A stretch of 64,000 nucleotides of DNA from Pseudomonadota bacterium. GTDB taxonomy: Bacteria; Pseudomonadota; Alphaproteobacteria; Rhodobacterales; Rhodobacteraceae. How positions within the stretch are numbered: the stretch's first letter is position 1; the number at the start of each line of letters is the position of its first letter. Position numbers and translations under genes: made by a program. Location: contig CAUJIP010000014.1 in NCBI GenBank assembly GCA_963205235.1, positions 1 through 64,000 of the forward strand, given 5' to 3'. The notes beneath the pieces were generated by a model that did not search any database, was not told the origin of the DNA, and saw only the letters and a program-made list of their open reading frames with translations. Below, piece by piece: positions 34,890-42,786 of the stretch.

Positions 34890-35786
34890 ATGCGATACGG
34901 TCAAGGTGTGGTGCTGTGTCTGGTGGCGGGAAGCATCTGGTCCCTGATGGGGCTTGGCCTGCGACAGATCGAAGGCGCCTCGGTCTGGGCGATCCTGTTC
35001 TGGCGGTCGCTTGGAATGATCCCGGTGCTGATGGCCTTCCTGTGGTGGACCTCATGCGGAAGGCCGCTCGCCTCGATCCGCGCGGTAGGGGTCGCGGGGG
35101 TGCTGGGCGGCCTTGGCCTTGTGTTTGCCTTTGCCGGGGCGATCTATGCTTTCCAGACGACGACGGTCGCCAATGCGTTGCTGTTCTTTGCCGCATCCCC
35201 CTTCGTTGCGGCGGTTCTGGGCCGGATCGTCCTGCGCGAAGCTGTCCGGCCCGCGACCTGGGTCGCCATCGGCATTGCGGTCTTCGGCATCCTGATCATG
35301 GTGCGGGACGGGCTGGATACCGGTGCCTTCGTCGGCAACATGGCGGCGCTGCTGTCGGCGGCGGGGTTCGGGACCTTCAGCGTTGTCCTGCGCTGGGGGC
35401 GGGTGGGTGACATGCTGCCCGCCGTTCTGCTGGGTGGGGTCTTTTCAGCCATCGTCGCGGCGGCGGTTCTGGTCGTGCAGGGTGCGGTGATCGTCGTATC
35501 GGTCCATGACATGGGGGTGGCTCTGGCGATTGGTGCCTTTGTTGTCGCCCTGGGGCTTGTGTTGTTCACCCTTGGCAGCCGGGTGGTGCCTGCCGCCGAA
35601 CTGACCTTGCTGTCATTGATCGAGGTGCTTCTGGGGCCGATCTGGGTCTGGCTTTTCCTTGGCGAAACCGCCAGCGGCAATACGCTGATCGGTGGGTCGG
35701 TGCTTTTGGCGGCAGTTCTGCTGAACGGCTTGGCCGGAGCTGCGCGCAAATCCGCAGAAGGGGTTGCAGACCGGTCGGTTCCGTGA
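34890..35786 (+). CDS. DMT (EamA) superfamily transporter
   Basis: 298 residues from ATG 34890 (MRYGQGVVLCLVAGSIWSLM), about ten transmembrane helices in two EamA repeats (about 5-130 and 145-285). Conserved pieces: YAFQTTTVANALLFFAASPF and VPAAELTLLSLIEVLLGPIW with G-E-T in FLGETASG. It is a drug/metabolite exporter or importer; the substrate cannot be told. It lies between ghrA and the glutamine-synthetase-like gene cluster, separated from the latter by about 210 nt that hold an inverted-repeat operator candidate. Confidence 0.88.
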   Translation: MRYGQGVVLCLVAGSIWSLMGLGLRQIEGASVWAILFWRSLGMIPVLMAFLWWTSCGRPLASIRAVGVAGVLGGLGLVFAFAGAIYAFQTTTVANALLFFAASPFVAAVLGRIVLREAVRPATWVAIGIAVFGILIMVRDGLDTGAFVGNMAALLSAAGFGTFSVVLRWGRVGDMLPAVLLGGVFSAIVAAAVLVVQGAVIVVSVHDMGVALAIGAFVVALGLVLFTLGSRVVPAAELTLLSLIEVLLGPIWVWLFLGETASGNTLIGGSVLLAAVLLNGLAGAARKSAEGVADRSVP

Positions 35787-35944
35787 CTGTATGATCAAAT
35801 TCACGGACGGTTTTCCGCAAGGCGGGGTCCGTGGCTTTGGGAGAGGCACGGATGCGGTCCGAACCGCAAGATACTGCGCATGGCCCCTGCTGGCCGCGCA
35901 AGCCCGAATTCGGTGGCGCAAGGGGGCCTTTCCTCCCCCTTCCC

Positions 35945-35968
35945 TTGACATGTGGCCTGTTGGCCACC
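35945..35968 (+). promoter_or_regulatory. candidate -35 box plus operator palindrome before the GS-like gene
   Basis: TTGACA at 35945-35950 is followed by the inverted repeat GTGGCC-TGTT-GGCCAC (35952-35967), placed where a repressor would block polymerase. A good -10 is not obvious, so this is tentative. Confidence 0.3.
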
Positions 35969-35999
35969 ACGAAATTCTGACAATAGAAAAGGCAAGCAC

Positions 36000-37364
36000 A
36001 TGCCCGGAAATCTGACATTTGACGCACTCAAGGCCGCCGTGACGCGCGGTGAAATCGATACGGTCCTGGTGGCCGGGGTCGACATGCAAGGCCGACTGAT
36101 GGGCAAGCGTTTCCACGCCCAGTTCTTCATCAACGGCGGCTGGAAAGAGACCCATTGCTGCAACTATCTTCTGGCCGTCGACATGGAGATGACGACGGTT
36201 CAGGGCTACAAATCCTCGAACTGGCAAACCGGCTATGGCGACTATGTCATGAAGCCGGACATGACGACCCTGCGGCTGGTGCCGTGGCTTCCGGGCACGG
36301 CGATGGTGCTGTGTGATCTGCTGGACCACCACAATCACCCGGTCCCCCATTCGCCACGCCAGATCCTGAAGCGTCAGGTTGAACGCGCGCGTGGTCTGGG
36401 GCTGGAGCCGATGATGGCGACCGAGCTGGAATTCTATCTGTTCGAGAACAGCTATGAACAGCTGCGCGACAGCAACTTCACCGGGCTGAAGCCGATCAGC
36501 GCCTATAACGAAGACTACCACATCTTCCAGACCACCAAGGAAGAAGACGTGATGCGCGCCGTCCGCAACGGGCTTTATGGCGCGGGCATCCCGATCGAGA
36601 ACTCGAAGGGTGAGGCGGACAGCGGGCAGGAGGAAGTGAACTATCGCTACTCCAACGCGCTGGACACGGCGGACAATCACACGGTCATCAAGAACGGCAT
36701 CAAGGAGATTGCCTGGACCAAGGGGCGCTCGGTCAGCTTCATGGCGAAGTACGATCACCGCAAGGCCGGGTCGTCGTCGCACTGCCACCAGTCGCTGTGG
36801 ACCTTGGACGGCAAGCCTGCCTTCTATGACCCTGCCGACCGGCATGGCATGTCCGAGATGATGAAGCAGTACGTGGCGGGCCAACTGGCCTATGCCCGCG
36901 AAATGACCGTGTTCCTGGCGCCTTACGTCAACAGCTACAAGCGGTTCACCGTGGGGATGTTTGCGCCGACCAAGGCGGTTTGGTCAGCCGACAACCGCAC
37001 CGCAGGCTTCCGCGTCTGTGGCGAACACACCAAGGCGATCCGGGTCGAATGCCGGATTCCGGGGTCGGATGTGAACCCCTATCTGACCTGCGCCGCGCTT
37101 CTGGCTGCGGGTCTGGCCGGGATCACGCAGAAGCTGGAGCTGGAACCCGAGATGAAGGGCGACATGTATTCGGCAGGCGGTGTGCGCGAAATCCCGCACA
37201 ACCTGCGCGAGGCGGCCGATCTTCTGAACGGCTCGAAGATGTACCGTGAAGCCTTTGGCGATGATGTGGTCGACCACTATCACCACGCCGCCCAGTGGGA
37301 GATTTCCGAGACCGACCGCGTCGTGACCGATTTCGAGATCCAGCGGTTGCTTGAACGCGCCTGA
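36000..37364 (+). CDS. glutamine synthetase family protein (gamma-glutamyl-amine ligase type)
   Basis: 454 residues from ATG 36000 (MPGNLTFDALKAAV). Glutamine-synthetase fold motifs: GVDMQGRLMGKRF, ATELEFYLF (metal-binding Glu), KAGSSSHCHQSLW (metal-binding His) and GSDVNPYLTCAALLAAGLAG. It is distinct from GlnA in both sequence and length. Members of this group ligate glutamate to amines (gamma-glutamylpolyamine, -methylamide, -ethanolamide synthetases). The next two genes encode an aldehyde and an iron alcohol dehydrogenase, so the amine substrate probably also carries a hydroxyl group. Weak AAGG ribosome site. Confidence 0.85.
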   Translation: MPGNLTFDALKAAVTRGEIDTVLVAGVDMQGRLMGKRFHAQFFINGGWKETHCCNYLLAVDMEMTTVQGYKSSNWQTGYGDYVMKPDMTTLRLVPWLPGTAMVLCDLLDHHNHPVPHSPRQILKRQVERARGLGLEPMMATELEFYLFENSYEQLRDSNFTGLKPISAYNEDYHIFQTTKEEDVMRAVRNGLYGAGIPIENSKGEADSGQEEVNYRYSNALDTADNHTVIKNGIKEIAWTKGRSVSFMAKYDHRKAGSSSHCHQSLWTLDGKPAFYDPADRHGMSEMMKQYVAGQLAYAREMTVFLAPYVNSYKRFTVGMFAPTKAVWSADNRTAGFRVCGEHTKAIRVECRIPGSDVNPYLTCAALLAAGLAGITQKLELEPEMKGDMYSAGGVREIPHNLREAADLLNGSKMYREAFGDDVVDHYHHAAQWEISETDRVVTDFEIQRLLERA

Positions 37365-37369
37365 GTGTA

Positions 37370-37391
37370 GGGTGGGCGACATCGCCCACCC
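37370..37391. repeat. 10-bp-stem palindrome GGGTGGGCGA-CA-TCGCCCACCC
   Basis: A perfect inverted repeat with a 2-nt spacer, starting 5 nt after the stop of the GS-like gene and 55 nt before the aldehyde dehydrogenase start. It resembles a short palindrome scattered in many alphaproteobacterial genomes. It could fold in the mRNA and tune expression within the operon. Confidence 0.6.
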
Positions 37392-37446
37392 AATCCTTGC
37401 CGCAGAACCAATGACAGGTCGGGAAGCCCCGACACACGAGGACGAC

Positions 37447-38829
37447 ATGAAACCTATTCAACTGATTTCCCCGGTGGACGGCTCGGTCTATGCCGAACGC
37501 ACGCCGCTTTCCCGCGATGCGGCCTTTGCTGTCGCAGACCGGGCCAAGGCCGCGCAAAAGGCCTGGGCCGCGCGCCCGCTTGCCGACCGGATCGCGCTGG
37601 TCAAGGCCGGGGTCGCCCGGCTGACCGCGATGAAGGAAACCGTCGCGACCGAACTTGCGCACCAGATGGGCCGCCCGATCCGCTATGGTCAGGGCGAGAT
37701 GGGCGGGGTCAACGCCCGCACCGACTATATGGCCGAGATCGCCGCCGAGACGCTGGCTCCGACCGTGATCGAAGACAGCGACAAGTTCCGCCGATATCTG
37801 GCCCGCGCGCCCCTGGGCGTGGTCTTCATCGTGGCCCCTTGGAACTATCCCTATCTGACGACGATCAACACGCTGGCCCCGGCGCTGATCGCGGGCAACT
37901 CGGTCATCCTGAAACACGCCAGCCAGACCTTGCTGGTCGGTGAACGTCTGGCCCAGGCCTTCCACGAGGCGGGGGTGCCGGCGGATGTGTTCCAGAACGT
38001 CGTCCTGGATCACCCCACGACCGAGGCGCTGATTGCCGCCCGCGCCTTTGGGTTCGTCAACTTCACCGGGTCAGTCGGCGGTGGGCAGGCCATCGAACGC
38101 GCTGCGGCGGGCACCTTTACGCCGCTTGGGTTGGAACTGGGCGGCAAGGACCCGGGCTATGTCCGCGCCGATGCCAACCTTGACGCCGCCGTCGACACGC
38201 TGATGGACGGGGCGATGTTCAACTCGGGCCAATGCTGCTGCGGGATTGAACGGATCTATGTCCACGAAAGCCTGTATGATGCCTTCGTCGAAAAGTCGGT
38301 GGCCTGGGTCAAGGCGTTGAAACTCGGCAGCCCGCTGGACCCCGAAACCACGCTTGGCCCGATGGCCAACAAGCGGTTCGCGGCCGTCGTGCGCAGCCAG
38401 ATCTCCGAGGCCATTGCGCAAGGTGCCAAGGCACTGATCGACCCGGCCCTGTTCCCCGCCGATGACGGCGGTGCCTATCTTGCGCCGCAGATCCTGGTGA
38501 ATGTTGACCATTCCATGCGGGTGATGATGGAGGAAAGCTTTGGCCCCGTCGTCGGGATCATGAAGGTCAAGGACGACGCCGAGGCGTTGCGGCTGATGAA
38601 CGATTCACCCTATGGCCTGACCGCCAGCATCTGGACGCAGGATTACGAGACGGCGGAACAACTGGGCGCGCAGGTCGAAACCGGTACCGTCTTCATGAAC
38701 CGGGCTGACTATCTTGACCCTGCGCTGTGCTGGACCGGGTGCAAAGACACCGGTCGCGGCGGGTCACTGTCCTATCTTGGGTTCCATTCGGTGACCCGTC
38801 CGAAATCCTTCCATCTGAAGAAAGTCTGA
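37447..38829 (+). CDS. NAD(P)-dependent aldehyde dehydrogenase
   Basis: 460 residues from ATG 37447 (MKPIQLISPVDGSVY), with GAGG upstream. APWNYPYLTTINTLAPALIA (cofactor), FTGSVGGG, catalytic Glu in LELGGKDPGYVRA and catalytic Cys in NSGQCCCGIERIYV are present, so it should be active. It is shorter than GabD at the C-terminus. It sits between the glutamate-amine ligase and the iron alcohol dehydrogenase and likely oxidises the aldehyde that the latter makes. Substrate is inferred from context only. Confidence 0.88.
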   Translation: MKPIQLISPVDGSVYAERTPLSRDAAFAVADRAKAAQKAWAARPLADRIALVKAGVARLTAMKETVATELAHQMGRPIRYGQGEMGGVNARTDYMAEIAAETLAPTVIEDSDKFRRYLARAPLGVVFIVAPWNYPYLTTINTLAPALIAGNSVILKHASQTLLVGERLAQAFHEAGVPADVFQNVVLDHPTTEALIAARAFGFVNFTGSVGGGQAIERAAAGTFTPLGLELGGKDPGYVRADANLDAAVDTLMDGAMFNSGQCCCGIERIYVHESLYDAFVEKSVAWVKALKLGSPLDPETTLGPMANKRFAAVVRSQISEAIAQGAKALIDPALFPADDGGAYLAPQILVNVDHSMRVMMEESFGPVVGIMKVKDDAEALRLMNDSPYGLTASIWTQDYETAEQLGAQVETGTVFMNRADYLDPALCWTGCKDTGRGGSLSYLGFHSVTRPKSFHLKKV

Positions 38830-38833
38830 CACC

Positions 38834-39994
38834 ATGACCCACAATGTTCCCAACCGGAACTGGTCCTATCCGACCGCGATCAAGTTCGGCGTTGGCCGGA
38901 TTTCCGAACTGGCCGAGCATGCGAAATCGGCGGGGCTGACCAAGCCTCTGCTGGTCACCGACAAGGCCTTGGCCAGCCTGCCGATCACCAAGAACGCGCT
39001 GGATGTGCTGGAGGCCGGGGGCCTTGGCCGGGCGGTCTTTTCCGACGTCGACCCGAACCCGAACGAGATCAACATGGCCGCCGGGATCGAGGTCTACAAG
39101 GCCGGTGGCCATGACGGCGTGATCTGCTTTGGCGGCGGTTCGGCGCTGGACCTTGGCAAGATGATCGCGCTGATGGCGCATCAAAAGCCGAAGCTGACGG
39201 TCTGGCAGCTTGAGGATGTCGATGACTGGTGGACCCGCGCCGATGCGTCGAAAATCGCGCCGATCATCGCGGTGCCGACGACGGCGGGGACCGGGTCCGA
39301 AGTGGGCCGCGCCGGGGTGCTGACCAATTCGGTGACCCACAAGAAAAAGATCATCTTCCATCCGGCGCTGATGCCGAAGGTCACGATTTGCGACCCCGCG
39401 CTGACGGTGGGCATGCCGAAGTTCATCACCGCAGGCACCGGCATGGATGCGCTGGCGCATTGCCTTGAGGCCTATTGCAGCCCGTTCTACCATCCGATGT
39501 CGCAAGGCATCGCGGTCGAAGGCATGCGGCTGGTGTTCGAGAACCTGCCGAAGGCCTATGCCGACCCGAATAACCTTGAAGCCCGCGCGCATATGATGTC
39601 GGCGGCGGCGATGGGGGCGACGGCGTTCCAGAAGGGCCTTGGCGCGATCCACAGCCTTAGCCACCCGATTGGCGCGGTCTATGGCACCCACCACGGCACC
39701 ACCAACGCCGTCGTGATGCCGATGGTGCTGGATTACAACCGTCGCGCCATCAAGGACAAGCTGACGGCGGCTGCGGCCTATTGCGGGATCAAGGGTGGGT
39801 TCAAGGGCTTCCGCCAGCGGATCATGGATCTGCGGGCGGAACTGAACATCCCGGAAAACCTGACCGCCCTTGGCGTCAAGGACCCGGATCTGGACATGCT
39901 GACGAAGATGGCGCTGGAGGATCCGTCCTGCGGTGGCAACCCGATCAAGATGACCAAGAAGAACACCCGCGCCTTGTTCGAGGCCTGTTTGTAA
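38834..39994 (+). CDS. iron-containing alcohol dehydrogenase
   Basis: 386 residues. Group III metal-dependent dehydrogenase: ICFGGGSALDLGKMIALMA and VPTTAGTGSEVGRAGVLTN (NAD site), and metal ligands in TAGTGMDALAHCLEAYCSPF and AIHSLSHPIGAVYGTHHGTT. It starts 4 nt after the aldehyde dehydrogenase stop, so the two are co-translated. It probably oxidises a primary alcohol (possibly a gamma-glutamylated amino alcohol) to the aldehyde taken by its neighbour. A strong hairpin follows the stop. Confidence 0.9.
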   Translation: MTHNVPNRNWSYPTAIKFGVGRISELAEHAKSAGLTKPLLVTDKALASLPITKNALDVLEAGGLGRAVFSDVDPNPNEINMAAGIEVYKAGGHDGVICFGGGSALDLGKMIALMAHQKPKLTVWQLEDVDDWWTRADASKIAPIIAVPTTAGTGSEVGRAGVLTNSVTHKKKIIFHPALMPKVTICDPALTVGMPKFITAGTGMDALAHCLEAYCSPFYHPMSQGIAVEGMRLVFENLPKAYADPNNLEARAHMMSAAAMGATAFQKGLGAIHSLSHPIGAVYGTHHGTTNAVVMPMVLDYNRRAIKDKLTAAAAYCGIKGGFKGFRQRIMDLRAELNIPENLTALGVKDPDLDMLTKMALEDPSCGGNPIKMTKKNTRALFEACL

Positions 39995-40004
39995 GGAAGA
40001 AACC

Positions 40005-40030
40005 GCCCGCCGGGTTTCGGCCCGGCGGGC
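40005..40030 (+). terminator. GC-rich hairpin after the alcohol dehydrogenase gene
   Basis: Perfect 10-bp stem GCCCGCCGGG / CCCGGCGGGC with a TTTCGG loop, 11 nt after the stop and 11 nt before the next ATG. There is no T-run, so it may reduce rather than end transcription into the FAD oxidoreductase gene. Confidence 0.5.
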
Positions 40031-40040
40031 GCCCAAGACC

Positions 40041-41282
40041 ATGCTGATACGCGAGAATACTGACATTGCCGTGATCGGCGCGGGTGTGGTGGGGTTGACC
40101 ATCGCCCTTGAACTGGTCGAAGCCGGGCGCGACGTGGTGCTGGTCGACCCCGATCAACCGGGCATGGGCGCAAGCTATGGCAATGCCGGCACCATCGCGG
40201 GCTATGCGACCAGCCCGGTCGGCACGCCGGATGTGCTACGGTCCTTGCCGTCGCTGATGTTTTCCAAGACCTCGCCGCTGGCGATCCGGCACCGGGCCTT
40301 GCCAAGCCTGATGCCTTGGCTGGTGCGATTTCTGCTGCAATCCTTGCCGAAAGCTGCGGCGCGGAATGCGCGGGCCCTTGCCATGCTGCTGGACGATGCG
40401 GCTGAGCGTTGGGATGATCTTGCGCTGCGGGTGAACGGTGCCGGAATCCTGCAACGCCGGGGCTGTCTTTACCTTTACGAAACCGACGCGGCGCTGCAGG
40501 CCGCCGGGGCCGAAATGGCGCGGCGTCGCGACCTGGGAGTCGCGGTCGATTTGATCGGTCCCGACCGTCTGGCCGAGCTTGAGCCGGGCCTGCCGCAGGG
40601 TCTGGGTGGTGCTGCGCATTTCCCCGAAGCGACGTTCCTGGATGATCCGGGCCGGATGATGGGGTTGATTGCAAAGTCGGTGCTGGGTCGGGCGCGGTTG
40701 ATCACGGCGCGGGCCGACCGGTTGCTGCGCGGCCCTGACGGGGTGGTGATCGAAGGGCCGGGCCTGCACCTGCATGCGCGCCGGGTGATCATCGCCGCCG
40801 GGGCGCATTCGCGCGATCTGGCGCGGCAGGCGGGCGACCGGATCCCGCTGGACACCGAACGGGGCTATCACGTCGAATGGGACATGAAGACATCGCTCTT
40901 GTCGCGCCCGACCTGCCCGACCTCACGCGGGTTCTATTTCTGCCCGATGGCCGGGAGATTGCGGGTTGCGGGGACGGTCGAGCTGGGCGGGTTGACCCTT
41001 CCGCCGTCGCCGCACCGGGTGCGAAAACTGGTCGAAGGCGCGCGGGCGTTCTTTCCTGACCTGGGTGAACCGGACCGCGAATGGATGGGTTTTCGGCCAA
41101 GCCTGCCAGACAGCCTGCCGGTGATCGGGCCATCTGCGGCCGGTGCAGAGGTGATCCATGCTTTCGGTCACGGGCATCTGGGGGTGACTATGGCCCCCAT
41201 AACTGCCAAGATCATCGCCGATCTTGTTGCCGACCGGGCACCGCACCTGGACATCAGCGCGTTGCGCGTGTCCAGGTTCTAA
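40041..41282 (+). CDS. FAD-dependent oxidoreductase (DadA/D-amino-acid dehydrogenase-like)
   Basis: 413 residues. N-terminal dinucleotide site IAVIGAGVVGLTIALELVEAG, GASYGNAGTIAGYA (flavin contact typical of DadA-like enzymes), and C-terminal GFRPSLPDSLPVIGPS with FGHGHLGVTMAPITAKII. DAO-type enzymes oxidise amines or amino acids to imino acids. It follows the GS-like/ALDH/ADH genes on the same strand after a hairpin and may process the amino acid released by that pathway (inference). It converges on the small-peptide array; 39 nt separate the stops. Confidence 0.88.
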   Translation: MLIRENTDIAVIGAGVVGLTIALELVEAGRDVVLVDPDQPGMGASYGNAGTIAGYATSPVGTPDVLRSLPSLMFSKTSPLAIRHRALPSLMPWLVRFLLQSLPKAAARNARALAMLLDDAAERWDDLALRVNGAGILQRRGCLYLYETDAALQAAGAEMARRRDLGVAVDLIGPDRLAELEPGLPQGLGGAAHFPEATFLDDPGRMMGLIAKSVLGRARLITARADRLLRGPDGVVIEGPGLHLHARRVIIAAGAHSRDLARQAGDRIPLDTERGYHVEWDMKTSLLSRPTCPTSRGFYFCPMAGRLRVAGTVELGGLTLPPSPHRVRKLVEGARAFFPDLGEPDREWMGFRPSLPDSLPVIGPSAAGAEVIHAFGHGHLGVTMAPITAKIIADLVADRAPHLDISALRVSRF

Positions 41283-41321
41283 GTTCTCATCCCAGCGTCA
41301 TTCGACCGGGTTCAAGCGGGC

Positions 41322-41537
41322 TCACTCAAGCCGCGGATCGGTGTCGTCGTTGCCACCGCAAAGCGCTGCACACAGGGCGACGGTGACGAGGATGATCGGC
41401 AGGATGCCGACTGACGAGGTCGGCTTGGCTGGAACAACTTCGGTTTCGTCGTCGATGATCACCGGGCCGCCAGCGAAGGCGACGGTCGACGAAAGCGCGA
41501 GGGTTGCAGCGAGGATCGGAGCGGCGAGCTTTTTCAC
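41322..41537 (-). CDS. small secreted/membrane peptide, tandem family copy A
   Basis: 71 residues from GTG 41537 (VKKLAAPILAATLAL). A signal peptide of about 22 residues ends at VAFA; the mature core begins GGPVIIDDETEVVPAKPTSS and continues VGILPIILVTVALCAALCGG, one hydrophobic helix ending in Cys-x3-Cys-Gly-Gly. The tail is NDDTDPRLE. The 40-residue core is identical to copies B and C although the DNA differs at several third positions, which points to selection on the peptide. It is the last gene of the array on the minus strand. No known family recognised. Confidence 0.8.
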   Translation of the reverse strand: MKKLAAPILAATLALSSTVAFAGGPVIIDDETEVVPAKPTSSVGILPIILVTVALCAALCGGNDDTDPRLE

Positions 41538-41690
41538 TGGAAAGTCTTTTCGTGGGGTTGGACCCACGTTCCGTTGATCGTGGGTCCGGTGTCAAATGGA
41601 TTGGGCATCGGGCCGGTGCGACCGATCACCGCCCACCTAAATCATGGTGCGGAAATCTCGGTCACGCCGGTCTTGATATCAGACCCGATG

Positions 41691-41912
41691 TCAGCGCGGG
41701 TCTTCTTCCTGCGGATCGTCGTTGCTGCCGCCGCAAAGCGCGGCGCAGAGGGCGACGGTCACGAGGATGATCGGCAGGATACCGACCGACGAGGTCGGCT
41801 TGGCCGGAACAACTTCGGTTTCGTCGTCGATGATGACCGGCCCACCAGCGAAGGCGGTCGCGGAAGACAACGTGATCGTTGCAGCGAGGATCGGCGCGAG
41901 GAATTTTTTCAT
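41691..41912 (-). CDS. small secreted/membrane peptide, tandem family copy B
   Basis: 73 residues from ATG 41912 (MKKFLAPILAATITL), with GGGACAC as ribosome site. The signal peptide ends at ATAFA. Core identical to copies A and C (GGPVIIDDETEVVP, then the VGILPII...CAALCGG helix); the tail is acidic, SNDDPQEEDPR. The core places an acidic segment outside the membrane and a single helix with two cysteines near its C-terminal end. It lies about 150 nt upstream of copy A and 200 nt downstream of copy C. Confidence 0.82.
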   Translation of the reverse strand: MKKFLAPILAATITLSSATAFAGGPVIIDDETEVVPAKPTSSVGILPIILVTVALCAALCGGSNDDPQEEDPR

Positions 41913-42064
41913 GATGTGTCCCATAGGATTAAGGTCGATTCGCATTCTGCGATCTTACTCTAGGGGGCGGCCACAATTGCTGCAATACAGGCGGAAATTC
42001 TTGCGTCGATCCCGCTTTGGGCGTTGCACGGGGAGCACAGCACAGAACGTTGGTGTGGGCAGCG

Positions 42065-42095
42065 AAAAGGCCAGACTCAAGGAGTCCGGCCTTTT
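42065..42095 (-). terminator. Rho-independent terminator between peptide genes C and B
   Basis: AAAAGGCC-A-GACTC / GAGTC-C-GGCCTTTT with a 3-nt loop. A-tract and T-tract flank the stem, so it works in either direction. It lies 25 nt after the stop of copy C, showing that C and B are separate transcription units. Confidence 0.75.
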
Positions 42096-42119
42096 GCGTT
42101 GGGTCGTTGATCGAAGCGA

Positions 42120-42341
42120 TCAGTCTATGGTCGAGTCTACCGGGTCGTCGCTGCCGCCGCAAAGCGCTGCGCACAGGGCAACGGTGACGAGGATGATCGG
42201 CAGGATACCAACCGACGAGGTCGGCTTGGCCGGAACAACTTCGGTTTCGTCATCGATGATCACCGGGCCGCCCGCGAAGGCGGCGGTGGAAACGGATAGC
42301 GCCAGACCGGCGGCCAGGATCGGAGCAAACAGGTTCTTCAT
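42120..42341 (-). CDS. small secreted/membrane peptide, tandem family copy C
   Basis: 73 residues from ATG 42341 (MKNLFAPILAAGLALS), with GGGGA seven bases upstream. The signal peptide ends at TAAFA. Core identical to copies A and B; the tail SDDPVDSTID is again acidic. A bidirectional terminator follows the stop. About 200 nt separate it from copy D, enough for its own promoter. Function unknown; the sequence predicts a periplasm-exposed N-terminus and a single membrane helix. Confidence 0.82.
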   Translation of the reverse strand: MKNLFAPILAAGLALSVSTAAFAGGPVIIDDETEVVPAKPTSSVGILPIILVTVALCAALCGGSDDPVDSTID

Positions 42342-42494
42342 GGTCAGTTCCCCATTGAATTGGACGGGGACTTCCGCCCGCGCCTTTCTGTTAGCATCTT
42401 GTCCTTCAAAAGCAAGACTGGCGACGAGACGGTCAAGGATTCCCTACCGTCTGTTCAAGCACGATCTTGCGGACTGCCAGGTAAAATGAACAAA

Positions 42495-42519
42495 GCCCGC
42501 CGGATCCAATCCGGCGGGC
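42495..42519 (-). terminator. Rho-independent terminator after peptide gene D
   Basis: 11-bp stem GCCCGCCGGAT / ATCCGGCGGGC with a 3-nt loop (CCA). Read on the minus strand it is followed by TTTGTTCATTTT. It lies 29 nt after the stop of copy D. Confidence 0.75.
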
Positions 42520-42547
42520 CGATGCCAGAACGGCAGTGATGCCGCGA

Positions 42548-42760
42548 TTACTTGTCGCGCAGGTCTTCGTTGTTGCCGCCGCACAGTGCAGCGCAGAGGG
42601 CAACCGTCACGAGGATGATCGGCAGAATGCCGACCGACGACGTCGGCTTGGCCGGAACGACTTCGGTCGTATCGTCGATAATCACCGGGCCGCCTGCAAA
42701 GGCGGTGCCAGCCGAAATCACCAGCGCCGAAGCGAGCGTAGCTGCAAGAACACGTTTCAT
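42548..42760 (-). CDS. small secreted/membrane peptide, tandem family copy D
   Basis: 70 residues from ATG 42760 (MKRVLAATLASALVIS), with GGGAG seven bases upstream. The signal peptide ends at GTAFA. The core differs from A-C at one residue (DDTTEVVP instead of DDETEVVP); the helix and CAALCGG are unchanged. The tail is NNEDLRDK. It starts 27 nt after the stop of copy E, so E and D are probably one transcript, ended by the hairpin downstream. Confidence 0.82.
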   Translation of the reverse strand: MKRVLAATLASALVISAGTAFAGGPVIIDDTTEVVPAKPTSSVGILPIILVTVALCAALCGGNNEDLRDK

Positions 42761-42786
42761 GGTAAGTCTCCCAGACCTGTCGGATT

